This document shows, in pieces, positions 24,462 through 32,908 of a stretch of 36,074 bases of DNA (position 1 is the stretch's first letter; every line of letters begins with the position of its first letter). Made by a program: the position numbers and the translations under genes. The stretch spans positions 1 through 36,074 of the forward strand of contig CACOLU010000010.1 in the NCBI GenBank assembly GCA_902628045.1, given 5' to 3'. The notes under the pieces are model-generated. The model ran no database searches. It was not told the DNA's origin and was given only the letters and a program-made list of their open reading frames with translations. Origin of the DNA: an uncultured Candidatus Actinomarina sp. GTDB lineage: Bacteria; Actinomycetota; Acidimicrobiia; Actinomarinales; Actinomarinaceae.

Positions 24462-24915
24462 ATTAAAATCGCTAAAAATTATCCAAAGCAACACATCATT
24501 CGTACAGCTAATTAGAACTTATATTGTGGGTGCTATGAATTTGTTGATTGGTTTGTCTTTGACATATTTATTTCAATTTTTTGTTCTAACATTTATTGCA
24601 TTTCCTTTAAGAACTTATGTTACAAATGTGCTTGCGTTTTTAATTGGTGTGGTGATTTCATATTATTTATCCAGAAGAATAATTTTTAAATTTAGTTTTT
24701 TTGGAGGAAAATTAAAAGAGTTTTTGAATTTTTCTTACACTAACTTAATTAGTTTATTTGTTCCAAATTTAATATGGTATGCAATCAATTTTATCAATGA
24801 TGCTTTACAGAAAGATGAACTATGGTTTCTATTAATTACAGTTCTTATTAATGGAGCAATATTGCCCATCAAATACATAATTTATAAATTTTTTGTTTTT
24901 AGAGATTCTTTATAA
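24451..24915 (+). CDS. GtrA-like membrane protein
   Basis: The 154-residue protein has four membrane segments (about 20-42, 45-68, 82-105 and 118-142) and ends with a short tail KYIIYKFFVFRDSL. The arrangement, and the segment LAFLIGVVISYYLSRRIIFKF, are typical of GtrA-family proteins. Those are thought to move polyprenyl-phosphate sugars across the membrane. I choose ATG 24451, preceded by GAGA and overlapping the previous gene by 11 bases. An ATG at 24397 would add 18 residues that are encoded in another frame of the upstream gene's last membrane segment. The 3' end overlaps the convergent GT2 gene by 34 bases. Confidence 0.8.
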   Translation: MLNKLKSLKIIQSNTSFVQLIRTYIVGAMNLLIGLSLTYLFQFFVLTFIAFPLRTYVTNVLAFLIGVVISYYLSRRIIFKFSFFGGKLKEFLNFSYTNLISLFVPNLIWYAINFINDALQKDELWFLLITVLINGAILPIKYIIYKFFVFRDSL

Positions 24916-25616
24916 AAAATAATTTTTAATTTAATTAAGCTTTTTATTGTTCTGGGTATTCTTTTATAAATTAATGAAACGCTTGGTCTAATCTCATTTA
25001 CTTTTGCAGGTACCTCTTTTATTTTGCCACCGTTTTTTTCTATTCGTATCAATAATTCAGTATCAAAAATGTCTTGAGTCGAAATAACTTGTGGAAGAAT
25101 TTTTTCAATTTCAGTTTTTTTAATTGCCTTCATTCCGTGAGTGTCACTTAGTTTTGTTCTAAATAGTGTTTTTAAAAGAATTACAAAAAAATTAGTAGCC
25201 AGCCTTCTAATAAATCTTCGCCCATCTTCAGAAGATTCAAGTCTTTTGGAAGCTGTTATCGAAGAATATTCGTTATCAAGCATTAAAGCTTCACGTAAAA
25301 AAGACTCTGAATAATAATCAATATCAAATGAAATAACTAAATCATATTTTGCTAATTCAAATCCAGCTTTTAATGCATTTCCGTAGTTTGGCTCTGGATT
25401 GGATATAATTTTTATCATTGAATATTTCTTGATTAACTTATCAGCAATTTTTTTTGTATTATCAGTAGACCCATTTTCTGAAAAAATAATTTCAAAGTCT
25501 ATCCCCATACTTTTACATAGTGAATAAATTGCATTGGTAGATTCTTCAAGTATTTCCTCTTCGTTGTAAATAGGTATAACAATTGAAAAGTTCTTATAGT
25601 TAAACTTTGATTCCAT
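24882..25616 (-). CDS. Family 2 glycosyltransferase, polyprenyl-phosphate mannose synthase-like
   Basis: The 244-residue protein is a GT-A fold glycosyltransferase with SIVIPIYNEEEIL at the N-terminus, FSENGSTDNT (nucleotide binding), YGNALKAGFELA and the metal-binding FDIDYY (DxD). The C-terminal part has IRRLATNFFVILLKTLF, possibly membrane-associated, and EVPAKVNEIRPSVS. It resembles dolichyl- and polyprenyl-phosphate mannose or glucose synthases, which would feed a GT-C enzyme and a GtrA flippase as encoded next door. A TTG at 25619 precedes the ATG, but TATTGT lies exactly 7 bases before the ATG at 25616, which I take as the start. Confidence 0.88.
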   Translation of the reverse strand: MESKFNYKNFSIVIPIYNEEEILEESTNAIYSLCKSMGIDFEIIFSENGSTDNTKKIADKLIKKYSMIKIISNPEPNYGNALKAGFELAKYDLVISFDIDYYSESFLREALMLDNEYSSITASKRLESSEDGRRFIRRLATNFFVILLKTLFRTKLSDTHGMKAIKKTEIEKILPQVISTQDIFDTELLIRIEKNGGKIKEVPAKVNEIRPSVSLIYKRIPRTIKSLIKLKIIFYKESLKTKNL

Positions 25617-25637
25617 CAAGAGTACAATAATTGAGTA
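25617..25637. promoter_or_regulatory. 21-bp bidirectional promoter with a shared -10 core
   Basis: The gap between the divergent start codons is 21 bases. The core TACAATA (25623-25629) gives TACAAT on the plus strand, 9 bases before ATG 25638, and TATTGT on the minus strand, 7 bases before ATG 25616. The geometry is identical to that at 10585-10605. Confidence 0.55.
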
Positions 25638-26969
25638 ATGAGTAATAATCTAGATGTTATTTTTAAATCCTATGATATTAGAGGTGTTTTTGGTGATACA
25701 TTAACTTTGCAAGATGCATATAAAATTGGATATTCTTTTGCAGAATTTGTTGATTTAGATTCAATTTTAATAGGTCATGATGGTCGTTTATCAAATATAG
25801 AAATGTTAAATGCCGTTGCGTCGGGTATATCTAACAGTGGTAAATCAGTATTGTATGTTGGTCTTGTCCCTACTGATGTTGTATATTCTTTGTCGGGATT
25901 ACTTAAATTTCCTGGAGTAATCATTACTGCTTCACACAATCCTAAAGAATATAACGGATTGAAACTTTGCAATTCAGGAGCAGTACCGATTGGGGAGTAT
26001 TCAGGTCTTCTAGAAATAAAAAACAATATTAAAAATATAGACAATGGTGTAATAAGCAATTTACATTTAGAAACAAACAATGAATTGGATCTTTACTTTA
26101 AACATATTCAGAAACTAGTAAAACCAGAAAAAGTAAATAGCCAAATAAAATTTGGAGTTGATGGAGGAAATGGAGCAATAGGTTCCATATTTGAGGATTT
26201 ATCAACAATTTATAGCTTTGATTGCGAAAAGCTTTATATGGAAGTTGATGGAAATTTCCCAAATCATCCAGCCGATCCATCAAATAAAGACAATTTGATA
26301 GAGATCATTAAACTCGTTCAAGAAAAAAAATTAGATTTTGGGGTAGCTTTTGATGGCGATGCCGACAGAGCAGTCTTTATTGATGATACTGGAAAAGTAG
26401 TATCCGGAAGCATGATGACAACATTAATCGCAGATTATTTATCTGAAAAAAAAGATAATTTAAAAGTTGTGTACAATGTAAATGTTTCACCACATGCTTT
26501 ATCAATACTTGATTCAAAAAATATTTCTTTATTTAGGTGTAAGGTAGGTCATTCAAATATAAAAGCAATGATGAAAGAACTTGAAGCAGATTTTGGTGGT
26601 GAACATAGCGCTCATTTTTACTACAAAGATAATTTTTTTGCTGACTCTGCAATACTTACTCTCTTAATGTTTATGAGCATTGTTTCTGAACGAGGAGAGA
26701 AAGTTAGCAGTATGATTGATAAGTATAATTTTCCTCCAACATCTGGAGAAATCAATTTTGTAGTTGAAGATGTAGAAAGTTCTCTGGAGAAAATCAAAGC
26801 TGTTTTTACTGGAGAATTTGACGAGCTTGATGGTCTCTCTTATTTTGATGAAAATTTTTGGTTTAATGTTAGGGGCTCAAATACTGAACCTAAATTAAGA
26901 GTAAATATAGAAGCTCCATCTCAACAAATACTTGATGAAGTTTTAGAGAAAATTTCAACTAATATATAG
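25638..26969 (+). CDS. manB: Phosphomannomutase/phosphoglucomutase
   Basis: The 443-residue protein is an alpha-D-phosphohexomutase interconverting hexose-6-phosphate and hexose-1-phosphate. In order it has SYDIRGVFGD, the phosphoserine loop ITASHNPKEYNG, the Mg-binding FDGDADRAVFID, the sugar-specificity loop GGEHSAHFYYKD, and the C-terminal phosphate-binding RGSNTEPKLRV. The GEHSAH form is typical of the phosphomannomutase/phosphoglucomutase group. With PGI/PMI next to it, the gene leads from glucose-6-phosphate or fructose-6-phosphate to mannose-1-phosphate. It opens the long operon that runs to smpB. Confidence 0.93.
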   Translation: MSNNLDVIFKSYDIRGVFGDTLTLQDAYKIGYSFAEFVDLDSILIGHDGRLSNIEMLNAVASGISNSGKSVLYVGLVPTDVVYSLSGLLKFPGVIITASHNPKEYNGLKLCNSGAVPIGEYSGLLEIKNNIKNIDNGVISNLHLETNNELDLYFKHIQKLVKPEKVNSQIKFGVDGGNGAIGSIFEDLSTIYSFDCEKLYMEVDGNFPNHPADPSNKDNLIEIIKLVQEKKLDFGVAFDGDADRAVFIDDTGKVVSGSMMTTLIADYLSEKKDNLKVVYNVNVSPHALSILDSKNISLFRCKVGHSNIKAMMKELEADFGGEHSAHFYYKDNFFADSAILTLLMFMSIVSERGEKVSSMIDKYNFPPTSGEINFVVEDVESSLEKIKAVFTGEFDELDGLSYFDENFWFNVRGSNTEPKLRVNIEAPSQQILDEVLEKISTNI

Positions 26970-26975
26970 AGAGTA

Positions 26976-27971
26976 ATGATTGAACACGTACTTGATTTAG
27001 GTAATCAACTAAAAAAAGAACTGGAAACTTCAACGGATTTTGTAATTAATTCTTATGAAGATTTATTAATAGTTGGTATGGGTGGTTCCGGAGTAGCAGG
27101 AGATGTTTTAAAGCTTGTTTTAAATGAAACTACTCAAATAAATGTTGAGGTTAGAAAAACATATGGCATTCCAGAAGTTATCGCTAACAGAAGGCCGAAG
27201 TGTCTTTTTATTTCTTACTCAGGAAACACTGAAGAGACGGTTGAGGCTGTAAAAGATGCAATTAATAATAATTTAGATTGGTCAGTAATTTCAAGTGGAG
27301 GACAGTTACTAGATTTAGCAACAAAGCATAAACGACAATTCGTTAAAGTTCCAGCAGGACTCCAACCGAGAGCAGCGTTTGGATTGATGACAAAAGCTGT
27401 AATGCATTATGTTTCTTCTGATATAGATGGAAAATATTTAAAGATGTGTACTCAAGCTGGCGAGTATTTAAATAATGCTTTAGAAAACGATTCCAAAAAC
27501 AATTTATTATCACAAGCTTTAAAGATTTCTAAAGAGATAAGCTCTAAGACATCTGTAATTTATGGAGGTACTCCATTAACATATTTAGTTGCTCAAAGAT
27601 GGAAGACACAGATTAACGAAAATGCAAAATCAAAAGCTTTCGTTGGCTATATGCCTGAGGTACATCATAATGAAATACTATCTTGGGAAGCAAACAAAGA
27701 AGATTCCAAAAATAATTATCAGTTATTATTTTTAAGATCTGCGGAAGAAAATTCTCAAATCAGTAAGAGGTTTGAATTAACAAAAGAAATAATTAGCGAT
27801 AAAGTGAGCATTTCTGAAATAAAGAATATTTCATCTGAAAATATTATTAGTAATTTATTTCATTTAGCATTAATAGGTGATTTAGTAAGTGTTTATATGG
27901 CAGAAAACTTGGAAATTAACCCATATGACATTACTGCAATCGAAGATTTAAAAAAAATATTAAAAGGATAG
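26976..27971 (+). CDS. Bifunctional phosphoglucose/phosphomannose isomerase
   Basis: The 331-residue protein has two SIS domains and matches the bifunctional PGI/PMI family, which interconverts glucose-6-P, fructose-6-P and mannose-6-P. Visible signatures are VGMGGSGVAGD, FISYSGNTEETVEAV, PAGLQPRAAFG and the catalytic MPEVHHNEILSWE with the family's Glu and His. It is much shorter than classical PGI (about 550 residues). It starts 6 bases after the phosphomutase, with a weak GAGAG ribosome site. Confidence 0.9.
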   Translation: MIEHVLDLGNQLKKELETSTDFVINSYEDLLIVGMGGSGVAGDVLKLVLNETTQINVEVRKTYGIPEVIANRRPKCLFISYSGNTEETVEAVKDAINNNLDWSVISSGGQLLDLATKHKRQFVKVPAGLQPRAAFGLMTKAVMHYVSSDIDGKYLKMCTQAGEYLNNALENDSKNNLLSQALKISKEISSKTSVIYGGTPLTYLVAQRWKTQINENAKSKAFVGYMPEVHHNEILSWEANKEDSKNNYQLLFLRSAEENSQISKRFELTKEIISDKVSISEIKNISSENIISNLFHLALIGDLVSVYMAENLEINPYDITAIEDLKKILKG

Positions 27972-27977
27972 ACAAAT

Positions 27978-29222
27978 ATGACAACAATTAAAGATTCTAA
28001 ATTATCTGTAATTGGTAAAGATGAGGTTGATTGGGCACAAAGACAAATGCAAGTTTTGGAAGATATAAAGTTTGATTTCAAAAAAAGAAAACCTTTGGAT
28101 GGGTTAAACATTGGTGCATGTATGCACGTTACCAAAGAAACGGCAAATTTAATGTTGACCTTACAATCTGCTGGTGCAAACGTAGCTTTATGTGCTTCTA
28201 ATCCTCTTTCTACTAAAGACTCTGTAGCGGCTTATCTTGCTGAAAGTGGTGTTGAAGTTCATGCTGTACACGGGGTTAGTAATGAGGATTTCTTTAAACA
28301 TTTAAATTCTGTATTGGATACAAAACCAGATATAACAATGGATGATGGAGCGGATTTAGTTTCTTTACTGCATACGGACAGAGTTGATTTGCCAATAATG
28401 GGTTCTATGGAGGAAACCACAACTGGAGTGATAAGGCTCAAATCAATGGAAAAAAATAGTAAATTAAGGTTTCCTGTTGTTGCTGTGAACGATTCTGATA
28501 CCAAGCATCTTTTTGATAACAGATTTGGGACTGGTCAAAGTGCTATGGATGGTGTTGTCAGGGCTACAGATTTACTTATCGCAGGTCTAAATGTTGTAGT
28601 TGTTGGATTTGGTGATTGCGGTAAAGGAGTTGCAGAGAGGGCTTATGGAATGGGGGCTAAAGTTACAGTTGTAGAGCCAAATTCAGTTAGGGCTTTAGAA
28701 GCTCTAATGCATGGTTATGAAGTAAAAACTAGTATTAATGCCGCAAAAATTGCTGATATTATTGTGTCTGTTACCGGCAACATGCATGCTTTGGATAAAC
28801 AGCATTTTGATGTAATGAAAGATGGAGTTGCATTGGCAAATGCTGGTCATTTTGATGTAGAGATAAATCTTGGAGCTCTTAAAGAACATAGTTCAAGTGT
28901 TGACAGAGTGAGAGACCATGTTGAAAGCTATAAATATAATGATAAAGAAATTTTAGTACTTGCTGAAGGAAGACTAGTCAACCTTGCCGCTGCAACTGGA
29001 CATCCTGCATCTGTTATGGACATGTCTTTTGCAAATCAAGCTCTTGCAGCAGAGTGGATAAAAGATAATTATAAAAATCTAGAACCAAAAGTATACACAT
29101 TGCCAAAAGAAGTGGATTTAAAAATTGCTGCAACTAAATTGGGACTTATGGGTGGTGAGTTAGAGGTTCTTACAGAGGAACAAATTAAATATCTCGACTC
29201 ATGGGAACACGGCACTAGCTAA
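27978..29222 (+). CDS. ahcY: S-adenosylhomocysteinase, short type
   Basis: The 414-residue protein matches SAHH, which splits S-adenosylhomocysteine into adenosine and homocysteine with bound NAD+. Motifs are CMHVTKETANLMLTL, the catalytic MDDGADLVS, EETTTGVIRL, VNDSDTKHLFDNRFGTGQS and VVVGFGDCGKGVAERAYGMG (NAD site), then GHPASVMDMSFANQALA. It lacks the C-terminal extension ending in a Lys/Tyr pair of canonical SAHH and stops at SWEHGTS. Short forms of this kind are known in archaea and Thermotoga, and at least one archaeal member prefers S-inosylhomocysteine. The ribosome site AAAGGA is 9 bases before the ATG. Confidence 0.93.
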   Translation: MTTIKDSKLSVIGKDEVDWAQRQMQVLEDIKFDFKKRKPLDGLNIGACMHVTKETANLMLTLQSAGANVALCASNPLSTKDSVAAYLAESGVEVHAVHGVSNEDFFKHLNSVLDTKPDITMDDGADLVSLLHTDRVDLPIMGSMEETTTGVIRLKSMEKNSKLRFPVVAVNDSDTKHLFDNRFGTGQSAMDGVVRATDLLIAGLNVVVVGFGDCGKGVAERAYGMGAKVTVVEPNSVRALEALMHGYEVKTSINAAKIADIIVSVTGNMHALDKQHFDVMKDGVALANAGHFDVEINLGALKEHSSSVDRVRDHVESYKYNDKEILVLAEGRLVNLAAATGHPASVMDMSFANQALAAEWIKDNYKNLEPKVYTLPKEVDLKIAATKLGLMGGELEVLTEEQIKYLDSWEHGTS

Positions 29223-29224
29223 AT

Positions 29225-31822
29225 TTGAGTATATTTAAAAAAGTTTTATCTGTTGGAAGTGGAAAGCTTGCTTCAGAATTAAACGATGTTGTTCAAGCCA
29301 TCAATGAAAAAGAAAATGAATTTGAATTATTATCTGACGAAGAAATCAAAATAAACTTTCAAGATTTATCAAAAAAACTTAATGAAGATCCTCAAAATAT
29401 AGAAATTGAAGCTTTTGCTTATATTAGAGAAGCTGCAAAAAGAACACTTGGTCAAAGACATTATGATGTACAGATTTTTGGAGGCTTGGTTTTACTAAGA
29501 AATAAAATAGCAGAAATGAAAACAGGAGAAGGAAAAACTTTAGTTTCAACATTGCCTATTTCTTTGATGGCATTATTTAAAAAAGGAGTACATGTTGTAA
29601 CAGTTAATGAGTACTTAGCAAAAAGAGATGCGGAATGGATGAGCCCAATTTATAATTTTCTGGGACTTGAAGTGGGATTAATCCACTCAAACCAAGATCC
29701 TGCAGAAAAAAATCAAGCTTACAAAAAAGATATTACTTATGGAACCAATAATGAATTTGGATTTGATTACTTAAGAGATAATATGGCTATTTCTGATGAA
29801 CAACTTGTTCAAGGAGATTTATTTTATAGCGTGATTGATGAAGTTGACTCAATTTTGGTCGATGAAGCAAGAACCCCTTTAATTATCTCAGGTAAAGTTA
29901 GTGATTCTACAAAGTGGTATTCAGAATTTACAAAAATTGTAAAGGGAATGAAAAGAGATATTCATTATGAAATTGATGAAGCTAAAAAGCAGGTACATAC
30001 AACTGAACTTGGGGTCGAATATGTTGAATCAAAACTAGGAATTCCTAATCTTTATGAAAATACTAAAACAAATTTTATTCATTATTTAACAGCAACTCTA
30101 AGAGCTAAGACAATTTTTGTTAAAGATGTTGATTACATTGTCGCAGATGGGCAAATAAAAATTGTTGATGAATTTACAGGAAGGGTACTTGAGGGAAGAA
30201 GATATTCGGATGGCCTTCATCAGGCATTAGAAGCTAAGGAAAATGTAAAAATACAAGATGAAAATCAAACTCTAGCATCTATAACTTATCAAAACTATTT
30301 CCGGATGTACGAAAACCTTGCTGGAATGACAGGTACTGCAAAAACCGAAGAGGAAGAATTTGTTCAAATATACAACTTAGAAGTAGTTGAAATACCAACA
30401 AACCTTCCAATACAAAGAGCTGATCAGCAAGATGCAGTTTACAAAACTAATAAAGCAAAATTAGATGCTGTTATTGAAGATATTAAAATTAGAAATCAAA
30501 ATGGACAACCAATATTACTCGGTACAGTATCAGTTGAAGCATCAGAGGAAATTTCAAAAATATTAACCTCCAAAGGTATTGTCCATAATGTCCTGAACGC
30601 AAAAAATCATGAACAAGAAGCTAATATTATTGCTCAAGCAGGTAAGTTAGGTGCTGTAACAGTAGCAACAAACATGGCAGGTAGAGGAGTAGATATAAAG
30701 CTTGGTGGAAATGTGGAAGAGATGGCACTGCAGCTTCAAATAAATGAAAACGAGTTAGATAATTCAAACTATCTAAAATCAAAAATTTTAGAACTTGAAG
30801 AAAATGTAGAAAAAGAAAAGGAAAAAGTCCTTTCTCTTGGAGGTCTTTATGTTCTTGGAACCGAAAGGCATGAATCAAGAAGGATTGATAATCAGCTAAG
30901 AGGTAGGTCTGGCAGACAGGGAGATCCCGGTGAATCTAGATTTTATATCTCATTACAAGACGAGCTTATGCGCAGATTTCAAGGTGAAAGAATTGAATCC
31001 ATTATGAATAAGCTTAATTTACCGGATGACGAAAGAATAGAACAATCAATGGTTACTAAAAGTATTGAAAGAGCACAAGCTCAGGTTGAGTCATTGAATT
31101 TTGAAATAAGAAAAAATGTATTAAAGTTTGATCAAGTTCTCAACCAGCAAAGAGATGTAATTTATAAGTGGCGAAGAGAGCTATTACGCTCTGAAAACAT
31201 AAATAACCTGATAGAAGGCTGGTTATCAGATGTGTTGGAAATAGTATCGAACAATATTGATTCGTATAAAAAGAGTTATGAAAATCTTGATCATTTCAAT
31301 GAGCTTGTTGAAAACGAGCTAGGAGAACTATTGAGTGACTCTGTAAGAAGTAAATTTTTAAAAAATATACAAATAAATGATGATTTGAATATTTATAAAG
31401 CTCTAGAAAGTCTTTTTGAATATAACGAGCAGCAAGATAGTGATAACTTTTGGAGCCTTGCAAGAGGTTCAGCACTTTCTTTTATCGATCAGTCATGGAA
31501 AGATCATTTATCTGAAATGGACTATCTTCGATCAGGCATAGGCTTAAGAGCAATGGGACAAAGAGATCCATTAGTTGAGTATCAAAATGAGGGATATGAT
31601 CTTTTTGAAGAATTAATTAATAATGTAAAAATTTCAGTGATAAGGATTTTATTAAATTTTGATAAAACTTTGATAGTACAAAAAGAAAAAAATATTGATG
31701 ATAATGTAAAACAAAAGTTTATTACAAAAGATAAAATAGGTAGAAACGACCCCTGTTATTGTGGTTCAGGAAAAAAATATAAAAAATGTGGATTGGTTAA
31801 CAAATGTATAAAGAAATCCTAA
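29225..31822 (+). CDS. secA: Protein translocase ATPase SecA
   Basis: The 865-residue protein is the motor of Sec export. Visible motifs are QIFGGLVLL, the Walker A KTGEGKTLVSTLP, VNEYLAKRDAEWM, the Walker B VIDEVDSILVDEARTPLIISG in shortened view DEVDSILVDEARTP, TIFVKDVDYIVADG, GMTGTAKTE, TVATNMAGRGVDIKLGG and RQGDPGESRFY. The C-terminus carries the zinc-binding SEC-C motif in RNDPCYCGSGKKYKKCG, so it is not truncated. The start is a TTG at 29225, 2 bases after ahcY; the protein begins MSIFKKVLSVG. The last 19 bases overlap the start of prfB in another frame. Confidence 0.97.
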   Translation: MSIFKKVLSVGSGKLASELNDVVQAINEKENEFELLSDEEIKINFQDLSKKLNEDPQNIEIEAFAYIREAAKRTLGQRHYDVQIFGGLVLLRNKIAEMKTGEGKTLVSTLPISLMALFKKGVHVVTVNEYLAKRDAEWMSPIYNFLGLEVGLIHSNQDPAEKNQAYKKDITYGTNNEFGFDYLRDNMAISDEQLVQGDLFYSVIDEVDSILVDEARTPLIISGKVSDSTKWYSEFTKIVKGMKRDIHYEIDEAKKQVHTTELGVEYVESKLGIPNLYENTKTNFIHYLTATLRAKTIFVKDVDYIVADGQIKIVDEFTGRVLEGRRYSDGLHQALEAKENVKIQDENQTLASITYQNYFRMYENLAGMTGTAKTEEEEFVQIYNLEVVEIPTNLPIQRADQQDAVYKTNKAKLDAVIEDIKIRNQNGQPILLGTVSVEASEEISKILTSKGIVHNVLNAKNHEQEANIIAQAGKLGAVTVATNMAGRGVDIKLGGNVEEMALQLQINENELDNSNYLKSKILELEENVEKEKEKVLSLGGLYVLGTERHESRRIDNQLRGRSGRQGDPGESRFYISLQDELMRRFQGERIESIMNKLNLPDDERIEQSMVTKSIERAQAQVESLNFEIRKNVLKFDQVLNQQRDVIYKWRRELLRSENINNLIEGWLSDVLEIVSNNIDSYKKSYENLDHFNELVENELGELLSDSVRSKFLKNIQINDDLNIYKALESLFEYNEQQDSDNFWSLARGSALSFIDQSWKDHLSEMDYLRSGIGLRAMGQRDPLVEYQNEGYDLFEELINNVKISVIRILLNFDKTLIVQKEKNIDDNVKQKFITKDKIGRNDPCYCGSGKKYKKCGLVNKCIKKS

Positions 31823-32908
31823 AAAAAATATCTTTATTTAACGAACGACTTACCTCTGCCAAGGAGTATCTTTGACTTTGAAAATAAAGCAAAAAAGTTA
31901 AAAGATTTAAATATTGAAATAAATGATAAAGACTTTTGGAACAACCCTCAACGTGCTCAAAAAATTTCTATTGAGGCTTCATCGATAGAAAAATTAATTT
32001 CTTCTTTAGAAGATTTAGAAAAAAATATGTTGGACATTAAAGAATTAATAGAACTTACTGGTGAAGATAATTTTGATGAAAATGATTTTGCAGAAGAACT
32101 AACAAACTTTGAGGAAATGATAGAGGAAATCGAGAATGAAGCTTTATATTTCGGAGAGTATGATGATTTGAATGCTGTTATATCAATTAATGCCGGTGCG
32201 GGAGGGGTTGATGCGCACGATTGGGCTGAAATGTTGTTTAGAATGTATACAAGATTTTTATCTAGTCAAGATATGAATTATCAAATTGAAGAAATTTCTC
32301 AGGGTGAAGAAGCAGGGATAAAATCAGCCTCAATCAGAGTAGATTCATTTAGGGCGTATGCAACTTTAGAAAGTGAAAGAGGGGTACATAGGCTTGTTAG
32401 GATAAGCCCATTTGACAGCAATAAAAGAAGACATACTAGTTTTGCGGGTGTAGATGTCGTACCCTTAATAGAACATGATGAAGAAATATTTATTCAAGAT
32501 GATGAAATAAGGATAGATGTTTACAGATCATCGGGTGCTGGTGGTCAGCACGTGAATACAACTGATTCTGCAGTTCGTATAACACACATTGAATCAGGTA
32601 TAGTAGTTGCTTGCCAAGCTGAAAGATCACAGTTACAAAATAAAAATAGAGCTCTTGAATTATTAAAGACAAAACTAATTCTTAAGCAAAAGGAAGAAGA
32701 ACTACTTAAAATTAAAGATATAAGGGGAGATCAACATGAGGCTGGTTGGGGAAGACAGATTAGATCATATGTGTTGCAACCTTATCAACAAGTAAAAGAT
32801 GCGAGAGGTAATACTGAAGTCGGTAATGTTGAAAATGTTCTTGATGGTGATATTTCAATATTTATCAAAGAGTATCTAAAATGGCGAAGACAGGGAATAA
32901 ATGATTAG
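31804..32908 (+). CDS. prfB: Peptide chain release factor 2, with programmed +1 frameshift
   Basis: The gene has two frames. ATG 31804 opens a 23-codon frame (MYKEILKKISLFN...AKEYL) ending at TGA 31873-31875. Translation then continues in the +1 frame from 31874 (DFENKAKKLKDLN...) to 32908, giving about 367 residues, the normal RF2 length. The N-terminal segment up to DKDFWNNPQRAQ matches RF2. The stop-codon recognition motif SPF is in RISPFDSNKRRHTSFAG, which is the RF2 rather than RF1 form. The catalytic GGQ is in SSGAGGQHVNTTDSAV. The frameshift lets RF2 regulate its own level: when RF2 is scarce, the ribosome stalls on TGA and shifts. The gene overlaps secA by 19 bases and ftsE by 8. Confidence 0.95.
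31861..31876 (+). promoter_or_regulatory. prfB programmed +1 frameshift site
   Basis: AAGGAG (internal Shine-Dalgarno-like, 31861-31866), TAT, then CTT TGA C (31870-31876). The 3-base gap between the Shine-Dalgarno-like element and the slippery CTT, and the TGA followed by C (weak termination context), match the well-known E. coli prfB site. Confidence 0.95.

Noticed and set aside
31873-31875. In-frame TGA near the start of prfB as a sign of a pseudogene
   Set aside because: The context is the known RF2 frameshift site, and the downstream frame is complete with SPF and GGQ motifs.
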